Positions 1 through 7,066 of a stretch of 18,186 nt of DNA are shown piece by piece. The position numbers and the translations under genes were made by a program. The notes beneath the pieces are model-generated. The model was not told the origin of the DNA, made no database searches, and saw only the letters and a program-made list of their open reading frames with translations. This stretch comes from Candidatus Limnocylindrales bacterium (GTDB lineage: Bacteria > Chloroflexota > Limnocylindria > Limnocylindrales > CSP1-4): NCBI GenBank assembly GCA_030647575.1, contig JAUSJS010000056.1, positions 1 through 18,186 of the forward strand, in the 5' to 3' direction. How positions within the stretch are numbered: the stretch's first letter is position 1; each line of letters opens with the position of its first letter.

Positions 1-146
1 CGGACGAGCTCCTCGTCGCCACCGGCCGGCGGCCGCCAGGCGACGTCGGCGACCGGGGCGCCCTGGGCCCGGACCGATTCCGCGAACAGGTCGAGTCCGA
101 CGTTGACGACCCGGAGCGCGGGGCCGAACAACGTGCTCGAGCTCAT
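1..146 (-). CDS. Partial AllF/AllG-like (FdrA / YlbE, DUF1116) protein, N-terminus only
   Basis: Only the first 48 codons lie in the window; the gene continues past position 1. It starts at ATG 146, overlapping the OsmC stop codon by four bases (ATGA, 143-146), so it belongs to the same operon. The peptide reads as a V-V-N-V-G-L segment (residues 13-18), then an A-Q-G-A-P-V segment, then W-R-P-P-A-G-G-D (residues 37-44). From memory, this resembles the stretch at the FdrA C-terminus / YlbE (DUF1116) N-terminus junction of allantoin-type operons. In E. coli FdrA, YlbE and YlbF are tied to oxamate carbamoyltransferase (AllFGH). The DUF2877 (YlbF/AllH-type) gene at the head of this operon supports the assignment. 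With 48 residues the family call is tentative, and I cannot tell AllF from AllG. Confidence 0.55.
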   Translation of the reverse strand, partial: MSSSTLFGPALRVVNVGLDLFAESVRAQGAPVADVAWRPPAGGDEELV

Positions 147-658
147 CGCGGAGACGCCTCGCCCGGGCCGCCGGCGCGGATCGAGATCGCGATCCCCGGC
201 TCGATCGTCCGGGTGACCCAGCAGACCTCCCTGGCGAGGAGGATCAGGGCGTCGAATCGATCCGGCTCGTCCGCGGCCAGGGAGCTGGAGGCGACGATCT
301 CGAGGCGGTCGTAGCGCCGCTGCGGCCGGTCGTAGCGACCGCTCACGACGACCTCGAGATCTGGCATCTCCTGGCGCCGCTTCTGCGCCGCCCACGCGAT
401 CGCCATCGCGAAGCACGAAGCGACGCTGGCGAACAGCATCTCGGACGGCATCGGGCCGGCGTCCGCGCCGCCGTCCTCCGGCGTCTCGTCGCAGACCAGG
501 CTGAAGCGACCGTCCCGGATCTCGAGCTCGACGCGGTAGCCGCCGCGCCAGTCCGCCCGGACGCTCCTCAGGCGTACGTCGTCCCCTTCCGCCGCTGCGG
601 CTCGATCGACAGTCACGTGGGAACCGTGGCGGCGCGGGACGCTCGGCCGGCAAGCCAA
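143..658 (-). CDS. OsmC-family protein (Ohr/OsmC-like thiol peroxidase fold)
   Basis: About 171 residues. The OsmC fold is recognised from a P-S-E-M-L-F-A-S-V-A-S-C segment (C82), the following long helix, a V-S-G-R-Y-D strand near 106-110 and the late E-V-C-W-V-T-R-T-I segment (C146). The cysteine pair about 64 residues apart is the expected redox pair of OsmC/Ohr/YhfA proteins, which reduce organic hydroperoxides with thiols or act in related thiol chemistry. The start is uncertain: TTG 658 lies one base after the stop of the upstream 88-residue gene and suits translational coupling; GTG 616 is the alternative and would still keep the whole domain. The next gene begins inside its stop codon. 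In an operon that makes a small thiol, a thiol-reactive protein is plausible, but the substrate is unknown. Confidence 0.8.
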   Translation of the reverse strand: MACRPSVPRRHGSHVTVDRAAAAEGDDVRLRSVRADWRGGYRVELEIRDGRFSLVCDETPEDGGADAGPMPSEMLFASVASCFAMAIAWAAQKRRQEMPDLEVVVSGRYDRPQRRYDRLEIVASSSLAADEPDRFDALILLAREVCWVTRTIEPGIAISIRAGGPGEASPR

Positions 659-659
659 G

Positions 660-926
660 TTACGCGGGATCCCAGTCCTGGCCGCGGCGGACGAGCATCG
701 CCCTCATGAGCCGCCGCCGGATCGGCGCCGGGGTCAGGCGGAAGCCGGTCGTGAAGACGAGCCGGGCCGCCACCCGGACGCGGCCCCGGCGGCGCGGGTG
801 CACGGCGGCGCCCGGGTACTTCCGGTAGAGGTCCTCCTGGGCGGCGTCGATGAGGATCCGCTCCGACCAGCGCCGGAAGGCCTGGATCGGCGAGTACTTC
901 GTCTCGTGCTTGATGACCGCCGGCAT
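660..926 (-). CDS. Small basic protein of unknown function (88 aa)
   Basis: Starts at ATG 926 with a very good ribosome binding site (AGGAGG, six bases before the ATG) that overlaps the stop codon of the preceding flavoprotein. It sits ten bases after that gene and one base before the OsmC gene, so it is clearly translated as part of the operon. It has no cysteine, no signal peptide and no convincing membrane helix. The middle is Arg-rich (residues about 45-54 and 70-82) and the C-terminus reads G-Q-D-W-D-P-A. I do not recognise the family. A small accessory subunit or nucleic-acid/anion-binding protein is possible, but nothing proves it. Confidence 0.65.
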   Translation of the reverse strand: MPAVIKHETKYSPIQAFRRWSERILIDAAQEDLYRKYPGAAVHPRRRGRVRVAARLVFTTGFRLTPAPIRRRLMRAMLVRRGQDWDPA

Positions 927-936
927 CGCCGTCCTC

Positions 937-2277
937 CTACTTCGCGCCGAGGCGCTTGACGGCGTCCTTGGCCGCCGTGCTGATCGGCTCGTTGAGGGCG
1001 CCGATCGGCGGCGAGTACACGTTCTCCATGTTCGCCAGCTCGTCCGCGGTGGCGTGCTTCCGCATCGCGAACGCCATGAAGTCCGAGCGCTCCTTGACCC
1101 CGTCGCCGCCGGCGAACGACGCCCCGATCAGCTCCCGCGTCTTCGGGTCGAACAGGAGCTTGACGTTCATCGGCTCGACCTTGGGGTGGTAGCGAGCGCT
1201 GGTGATCCCCTTGGCCACGCCCAGGACGTACGGCCGGCCGAGCGCCTTGGCCAGTGTCTCCGTAATCAGGACACCGCCGACCTGGATCGTGCCGATCTCC
1301 ATGGCCCACGGGAAGTAGGCCGCCCGGGTGCGCATCTCGCCTCCGGCGGCATTGGTGCCGGCGATGCGACCCTGCGGATAGGAGTACGTGCTGGGAAGGA
1401 GCGACACCGGCACCCCGGCGATCGCCTGCATCGTCTCGACGAGGGCTCCCGCGGCGAAGACGTCGGGGATGTTCGTCCGCATCATGTCGTCGACCACTAC
1501 GCCGTGGGCGCTGCCCAGCCTGACCCCGATCGACTCCGCGAGCGCGGTGTTCGGCTTCTCGTCGGCGGCCATGAAGGCCATCTCGCAGGGAACCTCGCCG
1601 TTGTCGGTGACGGCCGAGACGAGCTTGCCGTCCCGACCGCGGAGCTCCTTCAGCTCGGTAGATAGCATGAACGTCACGCCGAGCGCCTCGAGGCTGTCCT
1701 GGCCGGGCTTGACCATGTCCGGATCGGCGAACTCGCCGAGCAGCCACGGCTCGTCGTCGATGAGCGTCACCTTCTTGCCGCGATGGGCGAGACCCGTCGC
1801 CAGCTCCAGGCCGACCGGCCGCGCCTTCCAGACGATGACGTTCTCGACGCTGTCGAGCTGGCGGTCGATCTCCCTGGCCCGCTCGATGTCCTTGATGAAG
1901 TGGACGCCCTCGAGGTCCACGCCGGGGATGTCCGGCAGGACGTACGACCAGCCGAGGCAGAGGATCAGCTTGTCGAAGCCGACCTGCTCGCCACCCGCCT
2001 GGGTCACCGTCCGGGAGGCCATGTCGATGCTCTCGACGGCTGTGGACAGCCGGAGGTCGAGACCGATCTCCTGCGTGTAGAACTCGGGCTTCTGGAGGAA
2101 TAGCTTGTCCATGCTCTCGATCTCCCGACCGAAAACGTATGGGATGCCGCACGGACTGTAGGCGGTGCTGGCCAGGTCGCCGAACAGGGTGACCTGGTGG
2201 GATCGGTCGAACTGCTTCGCGGTGGACGCTGCCGATGTGCCGGCGGCGCCGGCGCCGACGACCACGATTCGTGACAT
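937..2277 (-). CDS. CoA-disulfide-reductase-like FAD oxidoreductase with Cys43, candidate reductase of the CoM operon
   Basis: 446 residues, ATG 2277 with ribosome binding site GGGAG five bases upstream. It is a member of the class of flavin disulfide reductases with a single active-site cysteine (CoA-disulfide reductase, NADH oxidase, NADPH:sulfur reductase). The FAD-binding G-A-G-A-A-G is at residues 8-13, and S-P-C-G-I-P-Y places the cysteine at 43, where S. aureus CoA-disulfide reductase has it. The Y-S-P-P C-terminal segment (421-424) fits the dimerisation domain. Oddly, the second nucleotide-binding site, normally G-x-G-x-x-G, reads W-K-A-R-P-V-G (150-156). The usual A-T-G is C-L-G (107-109) and the FAD-contacting A-G-D is A-G-A (276-278). 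The published bacterial CoM pathway ends in a reduction. Its position after the thiolation gene makes this enzyme a candidate for that step or for reducing CoM disulfide; that is inference. Confidence 0.85.
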   Translation of the reverse strand: MSRIVVVGAGAAGTSAASTAKQFDRSHQVTLFGDLASTAYSPCGIPYVFGREIESMDKLFLQKPEFYTQEIGLDLRLSTAVESIDMASRTVTQAGGEQVGFDKLILCLGWSYVLPDIPGVDLEGVHFIKDIERAREIDRQLDSVENVIVWKARPVGLELATGLAHRGKKVTLIDDEPWLLGEFADPDMVKPGQDSLEALGVTFMLSTELKELRGRDGKLVSAVTDNGEVPCEMAFMAADEKPNTALAESIGVRLGSAHGVVVDDMMRTNIPDVFAAGALVETMQAIAGVPVSLLPSTYSYPQGRIAGTNAAGGEMRTRAAYFPWAMEIGTIQVGGVLITETLAKALGRPYVLGVAKGITSARYHPKVEPMNVKLLFDPKTRELIGASFAGGDGVKERSDFMAFAMRKHATADELANMENVYSPPIGALNEPISTAAKDAVKRLGAK

Positions 2278-2288
2278 GGGGACTCCCG

Positions 2289-3347
2289 CTACACGTGCAT
2301 GAACGAAGCCGGGACGTGCGTCGGATCCGCCGGCATGGCCGCTCCCGTTCCCTCGTCCTCGCCGTGCCGAGCATAGAGCGCAGGCTCTCCGCCGGTATGC
2401 ACGAACACCACGGGCGCGGTTCGATCGAAAGTACCATGCTCTACGAGGCGTATCAAACCGGCCAGGGTCGGCGCAGTGTAGACCGGGTCGAGGATGAGCC
2501 CCTCGGTCGTCAGCGCCAGGCGCAGGGCCGCCTCGCCTTCCGCTGAACCGACCCCGAAGGCGGCTCCCGGCACGCCCTCCTCGACGTGGATGTCCCGGGG
2601 GCCGATCTCCGTCGCCAGCTGCAGCAGCCCGGCCGTGGATCGGGCGAGCTCCAGGAGCCGGGGCACGGCCTCCTGCCGCGGCCGGCTGACGAGGATCCCG
2701 GTGATGCGGTACGAAGCGCCCAGCCACGCCGTGCCGGCGATCAGGCCGGCCTGGGTCCCGCCGGACCCGTTCGCCACGACGACCGCCGCGGGTTGGACGT
2801 CGATCTCCTCCAGCTGGGCGGCCAGCTCGGCAGCCGCCTCCACATAGCCAGCGTCGCCGACGGGAGTGGCCGCGCCGCGCGGCAGCACGTAGGGGCGCCG
2901 CCCGGCGGCGCGCAGCTCCGCCGCCAGCTCTTCGGCCACCGCCTCGGTCGCCGCGCGGTCCGGATCGCCGGTGAAGACCAGCCTGGCCCCGGCCAGCACG
3001 TCGAGCAGGAGGTTGCCCTCGCGGCCGGGCGGGGGAGCGCCGTACAGCACAGCGATCGGATCGAGGCCGGCCACGCGGGCTGCCACCATCGCGGTCCGGA
3101 CGGCGTTCGACTGCGGCCCGCCGGTCGCGATCAGGGTGTCGGCCCCGGTCGCGAGCGCGTCGCCGACGAGGAACTCGAGCTTGCGGACCTTGTTCCCGCC
3201 ACCGGCGAACCCGGTCAGGTCGTCGCGCTTGACGAGCAGGCGGTCGACGCCGATCGCGCGGGCCAGGCGCGGGGCGTCGTGGAGCGGCGTCGGCAACGAG
3301 GCCAGCCTGAAGCGCGGCAACTCGACGGGGAGCGGCCGCTGGCTCAC
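2289..3347 (-). CDS. PLP-dependent D-cysteine desulfhydrase / ACC deaminase-like enzyme (XcbE type), CoM thiolation candidate
   Basis: 352 residues with a GTG start at 3347 that overlaps the stop of the upstream lyase (GTGA, 3344-3347), hence translationally coupled. Fold-type II PLP enzyme of the ACC deaminase/D-cysteine desulfhydrase family: V-K-R-D-D-L-T-G (39-46), then G-G-G-N-K with PLP lysine K53 followed by V-R-K-L-E, then G-G-P-Q-S-N (76-81), a glycine-rich phosphate loop A-N-G-S-G-G-T-Q, and D-P-V-Y-T near the C-terminus. Two family residues differ: the usual S-N-H is S-N-A (A82), and the usual Y-T-G-K is Y-T-A-P. In the Xanthobacter CoM pathway the homologue XcbE1 acts in thiolation with cysteine as sulfur source. 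Finding it directly after two aspartase/fumarase-family lyases and ComA supports this role over D-cysteine catabolism. Confidence 0.85.
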   Translation of the reverse strand: MSQRPLPVELPRFRLASLPTPLHDAPRLARAIGVDRLLVKRDDLTGFAGGGNKVRKLEFLVGDALATGADTLIATGGPQSNAVRTAMVAARVAGLDPIAVLYGAPPPGREGNLLLDVLAGARLVFTGDPDRAATEAVAEELAAELRAAGRRPYVLPRGAATPVGDAGYVEAAAELAAQLEEIDVQPAAVVVANGSGGTQAGLIAGTAWLGASYRITGILVSRPRQEAVPRLLELARSTAGLLQLATEIGPRDIHVEEGVPGAAFGVGSAEGEAALRLALTTEGLILDPVYTAPTLAGLIRLVEHGTFDRTAPVVFVHTGGEPALYARHGEDEGTGAAMPADPTHVPASFMHV

Positions 3348-4681
3348 GGGCCCACGACGCGATCGACGAGCGCTTCCGCGAGTCCGGTCGACGGGGCGCC
3401 GAGCAGCCGATCGATCTCCGCCTCGGGGAGGCGCCCGCCGATCTCCGGGTCGTCCCGCAGCTCGTCGCGGAGCGATCGTCCGGCGGCGCGCGCCCGGGCG
3501 ACGACCGCGTGGACCCGCTCGTGAGCGGTCTGCTTGCCGGTCAGCGGCGCGAGGGCGAGCATGATCGACTCGGCGGCCGCCTCTTCGTGCCACTCGTCGA
3601 GATTGCGGAGCATCGCGTCGGCGCGGACCTCCAGGCCGGCGACCAGCTCGCGGGCCAGCAGCAGGGCGGCGCCGGCCGCGACGCACGACTCGGGGATCGC
3701 CGCCCACTCCAGCTTCCAGCTCCGGCCGTCGCGCTCATGGTCCCCGACCATCGCCTCGAGCATGAGATCGGCGGCTCCGCGGACGAGGCGGGCGAGCGTC
3801 CCGAGGTGCTCGCTCCGCTCGGGGTTGCGCTTGTGGGGCATCGTGATGCTGCCGACGTCGGCGGCCCCCGCAGGCTCGGCCAGCTCCCCGATCTCCGAAC
3901 GCTGGAGGTTGTAAACCTCCTGGCCGATCCGGTCGAGGAGGGCGGTGACGAAGGCGAGCCAGACGACGAACTCGGCGAACCGGTCGCGGGCGGAGGTCCA
4001 GCTGATGTCCGGCACGCCGAGGCCGAGGCGCGCCATCACTCGCGCCTGGAGCTCCAGTCCTCGGGGGCCGTAGCCGGACAGCGTGCCGACCCCGCCGGCC
4101 AGCTGGCCGACGCCCAGCCGCGGCCGCAACTCCGCCAGGCGGGCCCGGTCGCGGCGGATCTCATCGACCCAGACGGCGGCCTTGTAGCCGAACGTGATCG
4201 GGAGCCCGGCCTGGCCGTGGGTCCGGCCCAGCATCGGGGTCGAGCGGTGGGCCCGGGCGAGCGTCGCGAGGTCCGCCTCGAGGCCCGCCAGGTCGCGCTC
4301 GGCGACGTCGGCGACCTTCAGCAGCGTGAGCGCGTACCACGTGTCGCTGACGTCCTGGACGGTGGCCCCGTAGCAGATCCACTCGCCCGCGCCGCTCCGG
4401 CAGCGAGCGGCCAGGACGCGAATCAGCCCGAGCAGCGAGTGGTGGGTCTCGGCTGTCGTCCGCCGGACCTCCTCGAGGTCGACCGGCTCGCCGCGCAGCG
4501 CCCGGGCGATCTCGGGGGCCGCATCGGCCGGGATGATCCCGAGGGCCGCCTCCTCCTCGGCCAGGACGGCCAGCACCTCGCACCAGCCGCGGGTCCTGCC
4601 GTCGTCCTCGAACAGCGGCCGCAGCTCGTCGCTCGCCCAGTCCGGACCGAAGACGCGCGAGTCGATCGGGTGGACGGACAT
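3344..4681 (-). CDS. Aspartase/fumarase-superfamily lyase, adenylosuccinate-lyase-like (second lyase of the CoM set, XcbD candidate)
   Basis: 445 residues. ATG 4681 lies two bases after the stop of the other lyase. No strong ribosome binding site is seen, so coupling is likely. The sequence follows adenylosuccinate lyase / carboxymuconate cycloisomerase: E-T-H-H (78-81), Y-G-A-T-V-Q-D (104-110), R-T-H-G-Q (153-157) and the signature G-S-I-T-M-P-H-K-R-N-P (277-287). The catalytic serine of the loop (S278), the T-H histidine (H155) and the glutamate five residues after the signature asparagine (E291) are kept. The second serine of the usual G-S-S is Ile. A purine role is unlikely given the operon. 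In X. autotrophicus Py2 two superfamily members, XcbC1 (phosphate elimination from phosphosulfolactate) and XcbD1, take part in CoM synthesis; by gene order this would be the XcbD equivalent, which is inference. Confidence 0.85.
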   Translation of the reverse strand: MSVHPIDSRVFGPDWASDELRPLFEDDGRTRGWCEVLAVLAEEEAALGIIPADAAPEIARALRGEPVDLEEVRRTTAETHHSLLGLIRVLAARCRSGAGEWICYGATVQDVSDTWYALTLLKVADVAERDLAGLEADLATLARAHRSTPMLGRTHGQAGLPITFGYKAAVWVDEIRRDRARLAELRPRLGVGQLAGGVGTLSGYGPRGLELQARVMARLGLGVPDISWTSARDRFAEFVVWLAFVTALLDRIGQEVYNLQRSEIGELAEPAGAADVGSITMPHKRNPERSEHLGTLARLVRGAADLMLEAMVGDHERDGRSWKLEWAAIPESCVAAGAALLLARELVAGLEVRADAMLRNLDEWHEEAAAESIMLALAPLTGKQTAHERVHAVVARARAAGRSLRDELRDDPEIGGRLPEAEIDRLLGAPSTGLAEALVDRVVGP

Positions 4682-4683
4682 CG

Positions 4684-6255
4684 TCAGGACGCCACGGCCT
4701 CGTGGGCGCAGGCGACGAGGGCGGCCGTGGCCCGATCGATCGCCGCCCGGCGGGCGTCGACCCACCTGCGCTGCCGCCGCAGTGCCCGGCGCCGCTCGGC
4801 CAGGAGGCCGCGCACCGACGCGGGGGCCGCGCCCCCGATCCCCGTCCGACGGGAGACGGCCGCCTCCGGGTCGAGCGCGTCCCGAACGTCGCCGTCCGAC
4901 AAGCCCAGCGGGGCCCCGTGGACCTCAAGCGCGGCGGCGTCCAGGCTCGCCGCATCGATCCCGTCCGTGTCGCGACCGGCTTCCAGCGCTCTCCGGACGG
5001 CCGCCCCGACGATCCGGTGGGCCTCGCCGAAGGACAGACCGCTGCTGTACATGATCCGCTCGGCGAGGTCGTTTCCGGCCAGGTATCCGCGCCTTGCGGC
5101 GGCAGCGAGGCGGTCCCGATCGAATCGCACGCCGGCGAGCACCTCGACGAGCAGCGCTGCGCTCTGCTCCGCCAGCTCGAGGGCCGCCGGAACCTCGTCC
5201 TGGGCGAAGATCCGCTGATCCGGCTGACCGCTCGCGGCCTTCGCCAGGGCGCCCGCGCCTGCCAGCCGGCCGAGCAGCCGGGTCGCCGCTCCGCGGACGA
5301 AGATCAGGGCGTACGGGTTCTTCTTCTGGGGCATCGCCAGGCTCGCCCGAGCGGCGCGATCGGCCAGCTCGACGAACCCGAACTCCCGGGTGGTCCAGAT
5401 CTGGAGGTCCTCGGCCAGACGATCGAGCGCGAGGCCAGTGCTCGCGGCGATCCACGTCAGCTCGAGGGCCAAGTCCGGCTGCCAGTTGGCGTCCCGGGTG
5501 TGGAGGACGACCCCGTCGAAGCCGAGCAGGCGGGCGAGGCGCGCGCGGTCGATCGGGATCCCGGCTCCGTTCGTGCAGCCGGCCCCGGCCGGGCTGACGT
5601 TCGTGCGTCCGAAGACGGCCCGCAGCCGCTCCACCTCGCGCCCCAGCGGGTAGGCGTAGGCGAGCAGGCTGTGGGCGAGCGTCGTCGCCTGTGCGGGTTG
5701 CCAGTAGGTGTAGTCGACCGCCAGCGTGCGGAGGTGGCCCGCGGCGAGGTCGACGAGCGACCTCTGGAGCCGCTCGAGCGCGCTGGCCAAGGCGAGGACC
5801 CGATCCCGCATCGCGAGGTGGAACGCGACCGTGACGGCCTCGCGCCGCGGCCGGCCGACGAGCAGGTAGCCCGCCGCCACGCCCACCCGCGCCCGCAGCC
5901 ACGCCTCGCGGTTCATCGGCAGGTCGCCCAGGGCGGGGTCGGGGATGAGGGCGTCGACCGGGGCTTGCTCGCCGGCGCCGGACGGCGTGCCCGCCAGGCC
6001 GGCCGTCCGGAGCTCGAGCAGGGCCGCCAGCAGCTGCCGCCCCGGCTCGCGCGGGACGAGGTCGTGGTCGAGCAGGACGAGGATGTGAGCGATGTCGGCG
6101 AGGATCATCGCCGGCAGAAGCGCGCCGGCGGACTGCAGCTCGAGCCGGTGGGCGGAGTGGATCAGTTGGGGCCCGGAGCCCTCGAGCAGGCGGCCGCCGA
6201 CGGCCGACCCGGCGGACCCGGCGGCCGGGCTAGCGGGCGGCCTTCGACCGTCCAT
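4684..6255 (-). CDS. Aspartase/fumarase-superfamily lyase, argininosuccinate-lyase-like (first lyase of the CoM set, XcbC candidate)
   Basis: 523 residues, ATG 6255 with ribosome binding site GAGAGG six bases upstream, so the start lies 26 bases inside the end of comA. Overall layout is argininosuccinate-lyase-like: an I-A-H-I-L helix near 55-59, Y-T-Y-W-Q-P-A-Q (182-189) where the family has T-H-L-Q, a P-A-G-A-G loop (222-226), and the signature A-S-L-A-M-P-Q-K-K-N-P (304-314). The catalytic serine (S305) and the K-x-N (K311/N313) remain. The catalytic-pair histidine is Tyr184, and its partner glutamate (Glu296 in duck delta-crystallin) is Ile318. The protein is longer than usual (about 460), with a basic, Arg-rich C-terminal helix (485-505). 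Loss of the His-Glu pair argues against arginine biosynthesis. Its place directly after comA suggests the phosphate-eliminating, sulfoacrylate-forming XcbC role. Confidence 0.85.
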   Translation of the reverse strand: MDGRRPPASPAAGSAGSAVGGRLLEGSGPQLIHSAHRLELQSAGALLPAMILADIAHILVLLDHDLVPREPGRQLLAALLELRTAGLAGTPSGAGEQAPVDALIPDPALGDLPMNREAWLRARVGVAAGYLLVGRPRREAVTVAFHLAMRDRVLALASALERLQRSLVDLAAGHLRTLAVDYTYWQPAQATTLAHSLLAYAYPLGREVERLRAVFGRTNVSPAGAGCTNGAGIPIDRARLARLLGFDGVVLHTRDANWQPDLALELTWIAASTGLALDRLAEDLQIWTTREFGFVELADRAARASLAMPQKKNPYALIFVRGAATRLLGRLAGAGALAKAASGQPDQRIFAQDEVPAALELAEQSAALLVEVLAGVRFDRDRLAAAARRGYLAGNDLAERIMYSSGLSFGEAHRIVGAAVRRALEAGRDTDGIDAASLDAAALEVHGAPLGLSDGDVRDALDPEAAVSRRTGIGGAAPASVRGLLAERRRALRRQRRWVDARRAAIDRATAALVACAHEAVAS

Positions 6256-7066
6256 CGGCGACCTCTCGCTGGATCGCGGCGCGGAGCGTTTCGAACCGGA
6301 AGCCGCGCCGCAGCGCCTCGAGGGCGAGCACCTCGCCGGGCGCGATGTTGGCGAGGTTGACGTTGGCCCCGCAGCGCAGGATGAGGTGCGCCTGCTGTTC
6401 CTGGAGCGGCGCCTCCCAGAGCACCCGCGCCGGGTCGCGGACCGACGTGAGCAACGTCTCGAGGACGCTCGCCATGACCTGCCCGGACTGGTCGAAGATG
6501 CCGGTGCCCCGGCCGGACTCGCGTGCCTCGATCGTCACCAGCGACACCCCCTCGTCGAGGTCGGCATGGACGCGGTCGACCATCTCGGTCGTGCTCAGCT
6601 GGCGCTGCGGGTCCTTGCGACCCACCTCGGTGATGACGTCGAGGCCGGCGTCCTGCGCCCGCCGGATCGCGTCGCGACGGGAAACCTCGGGCAGGTCGAC
6701 GGTGCCGTCGCTGACCTCGAGCGCGGTGAAGCCGAGCTCGCGGGCGCGGGCGATGAACTCCGGCATGCGGCCGACCGCCCAGGCGGCCTCCAGGAGGGTG
6801 CCGCCTGGGTAGACGACGATCCCAGCCTCGACGAGGCGGGCGACCTTGCGCACGAGGAGCCCGGCGGGGAGCGCGGCGGTCGTCCCGAAGCCGAGCTTCA
6901 CGTGGTCGATCACGGGGCCGGCCATCTCGACCAGATCGTCGACGGCCCGGAGTCCGAGACCCTTGTCGATGACGGCCGTGATCCCGGTCGTCCGCGGGCG
7001 CCGCGTCCGCGGCTCCAGGAGCGGCGCGATGGCGTCGCCCCAGGCTTCGTCCCGGGCCCCGGTCAT
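6230..7066 (-). CDS. comA: Phosphosulfolactate synthase (ComA / XcbB type)
   Basis: 278 residues, ATG 7066 overlapping the stop of the upstream gene by four bases (ATGA). The family adds sulfite to phosphoenolpyruvate to give (R)-2-phospho-3-sulfolactate, the first step of CoM synthesis in methanogens and in X. autotrophicus. Conserved blocks appear in the family's order: D-K-G-L-G (34-38), H-V-K-L-G-F-G-T (55-62), Y-P-G-G-T (86-90), E-V-S-D-G (117-121), E-V-G-R-K-D (147-152), I-E-A-R-E-S-G (179-185) and W-E-A-P with E-Q-Q (217-225), then V-N-L-A-N-I (236-241). Length and motif order match a full-length TIM-barrel ComA. The other known bacterial setting, spore sulfolactate synthesis, would need a phosphatase (ComB type), which is absent. 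The two lyases and the PLP enzyme downstream point to CoM. Confidence 0.92.
   Translation of the reverse strand: MTGARDEAWGDAIAPLLEPRTRRPRTTGITAVIDKGLGLRAVDDLVEMAGPVIDHVKLGFGTTAALPAGLLVRKVARLVEAGIVVYPGGTLLEAAWAVGRMPEFIARARELGFTALEVSDGTVDLPEVSRRDAIRRAQDAGLDVITEVGRKDPQRQLSTTEMVDRVHADLDEGVSLVTIEARESGRGTGIFDQSGQVMASVLETLLTSVRDPARVLWEAPLQEQQAHLILRCGANVNLANIAPGEVLALEALRRGFRFETLRAAIQREVADGRSKAAR

Noticed and set aside
734..2437. 567-codon minus-strand frame overlapping the flavoprotein gene
   Set aside because: Arg-rich shadow frame; the flavoprotein in the other frame has FAD and cysteine motifs and a ribosome binding site.
3344..6255. The two lyases as argH and purB (arginine and purine synthesis)
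   Set aside because: They sit between comA and an XcbE-type gene, carry active-site substitutions, and no other arginine or purine genes are nearby.
3509..6360. Long plus-strand open frames (3509-5218 and 4702-6360) opposite the two lyases
   Set aside because: They are antisense to two well-supported enzymes, read as low-complexity Arg/Gly/Pro-rich peptide without family motifs, and are expected from the GC bias.
6230..7066. ComA as part of spore sulfolactate synthesis
   Set aside because: No ComB-type phosphatase or sporulation genes are present; the lyases and PLP enzyme point to CoM instead.
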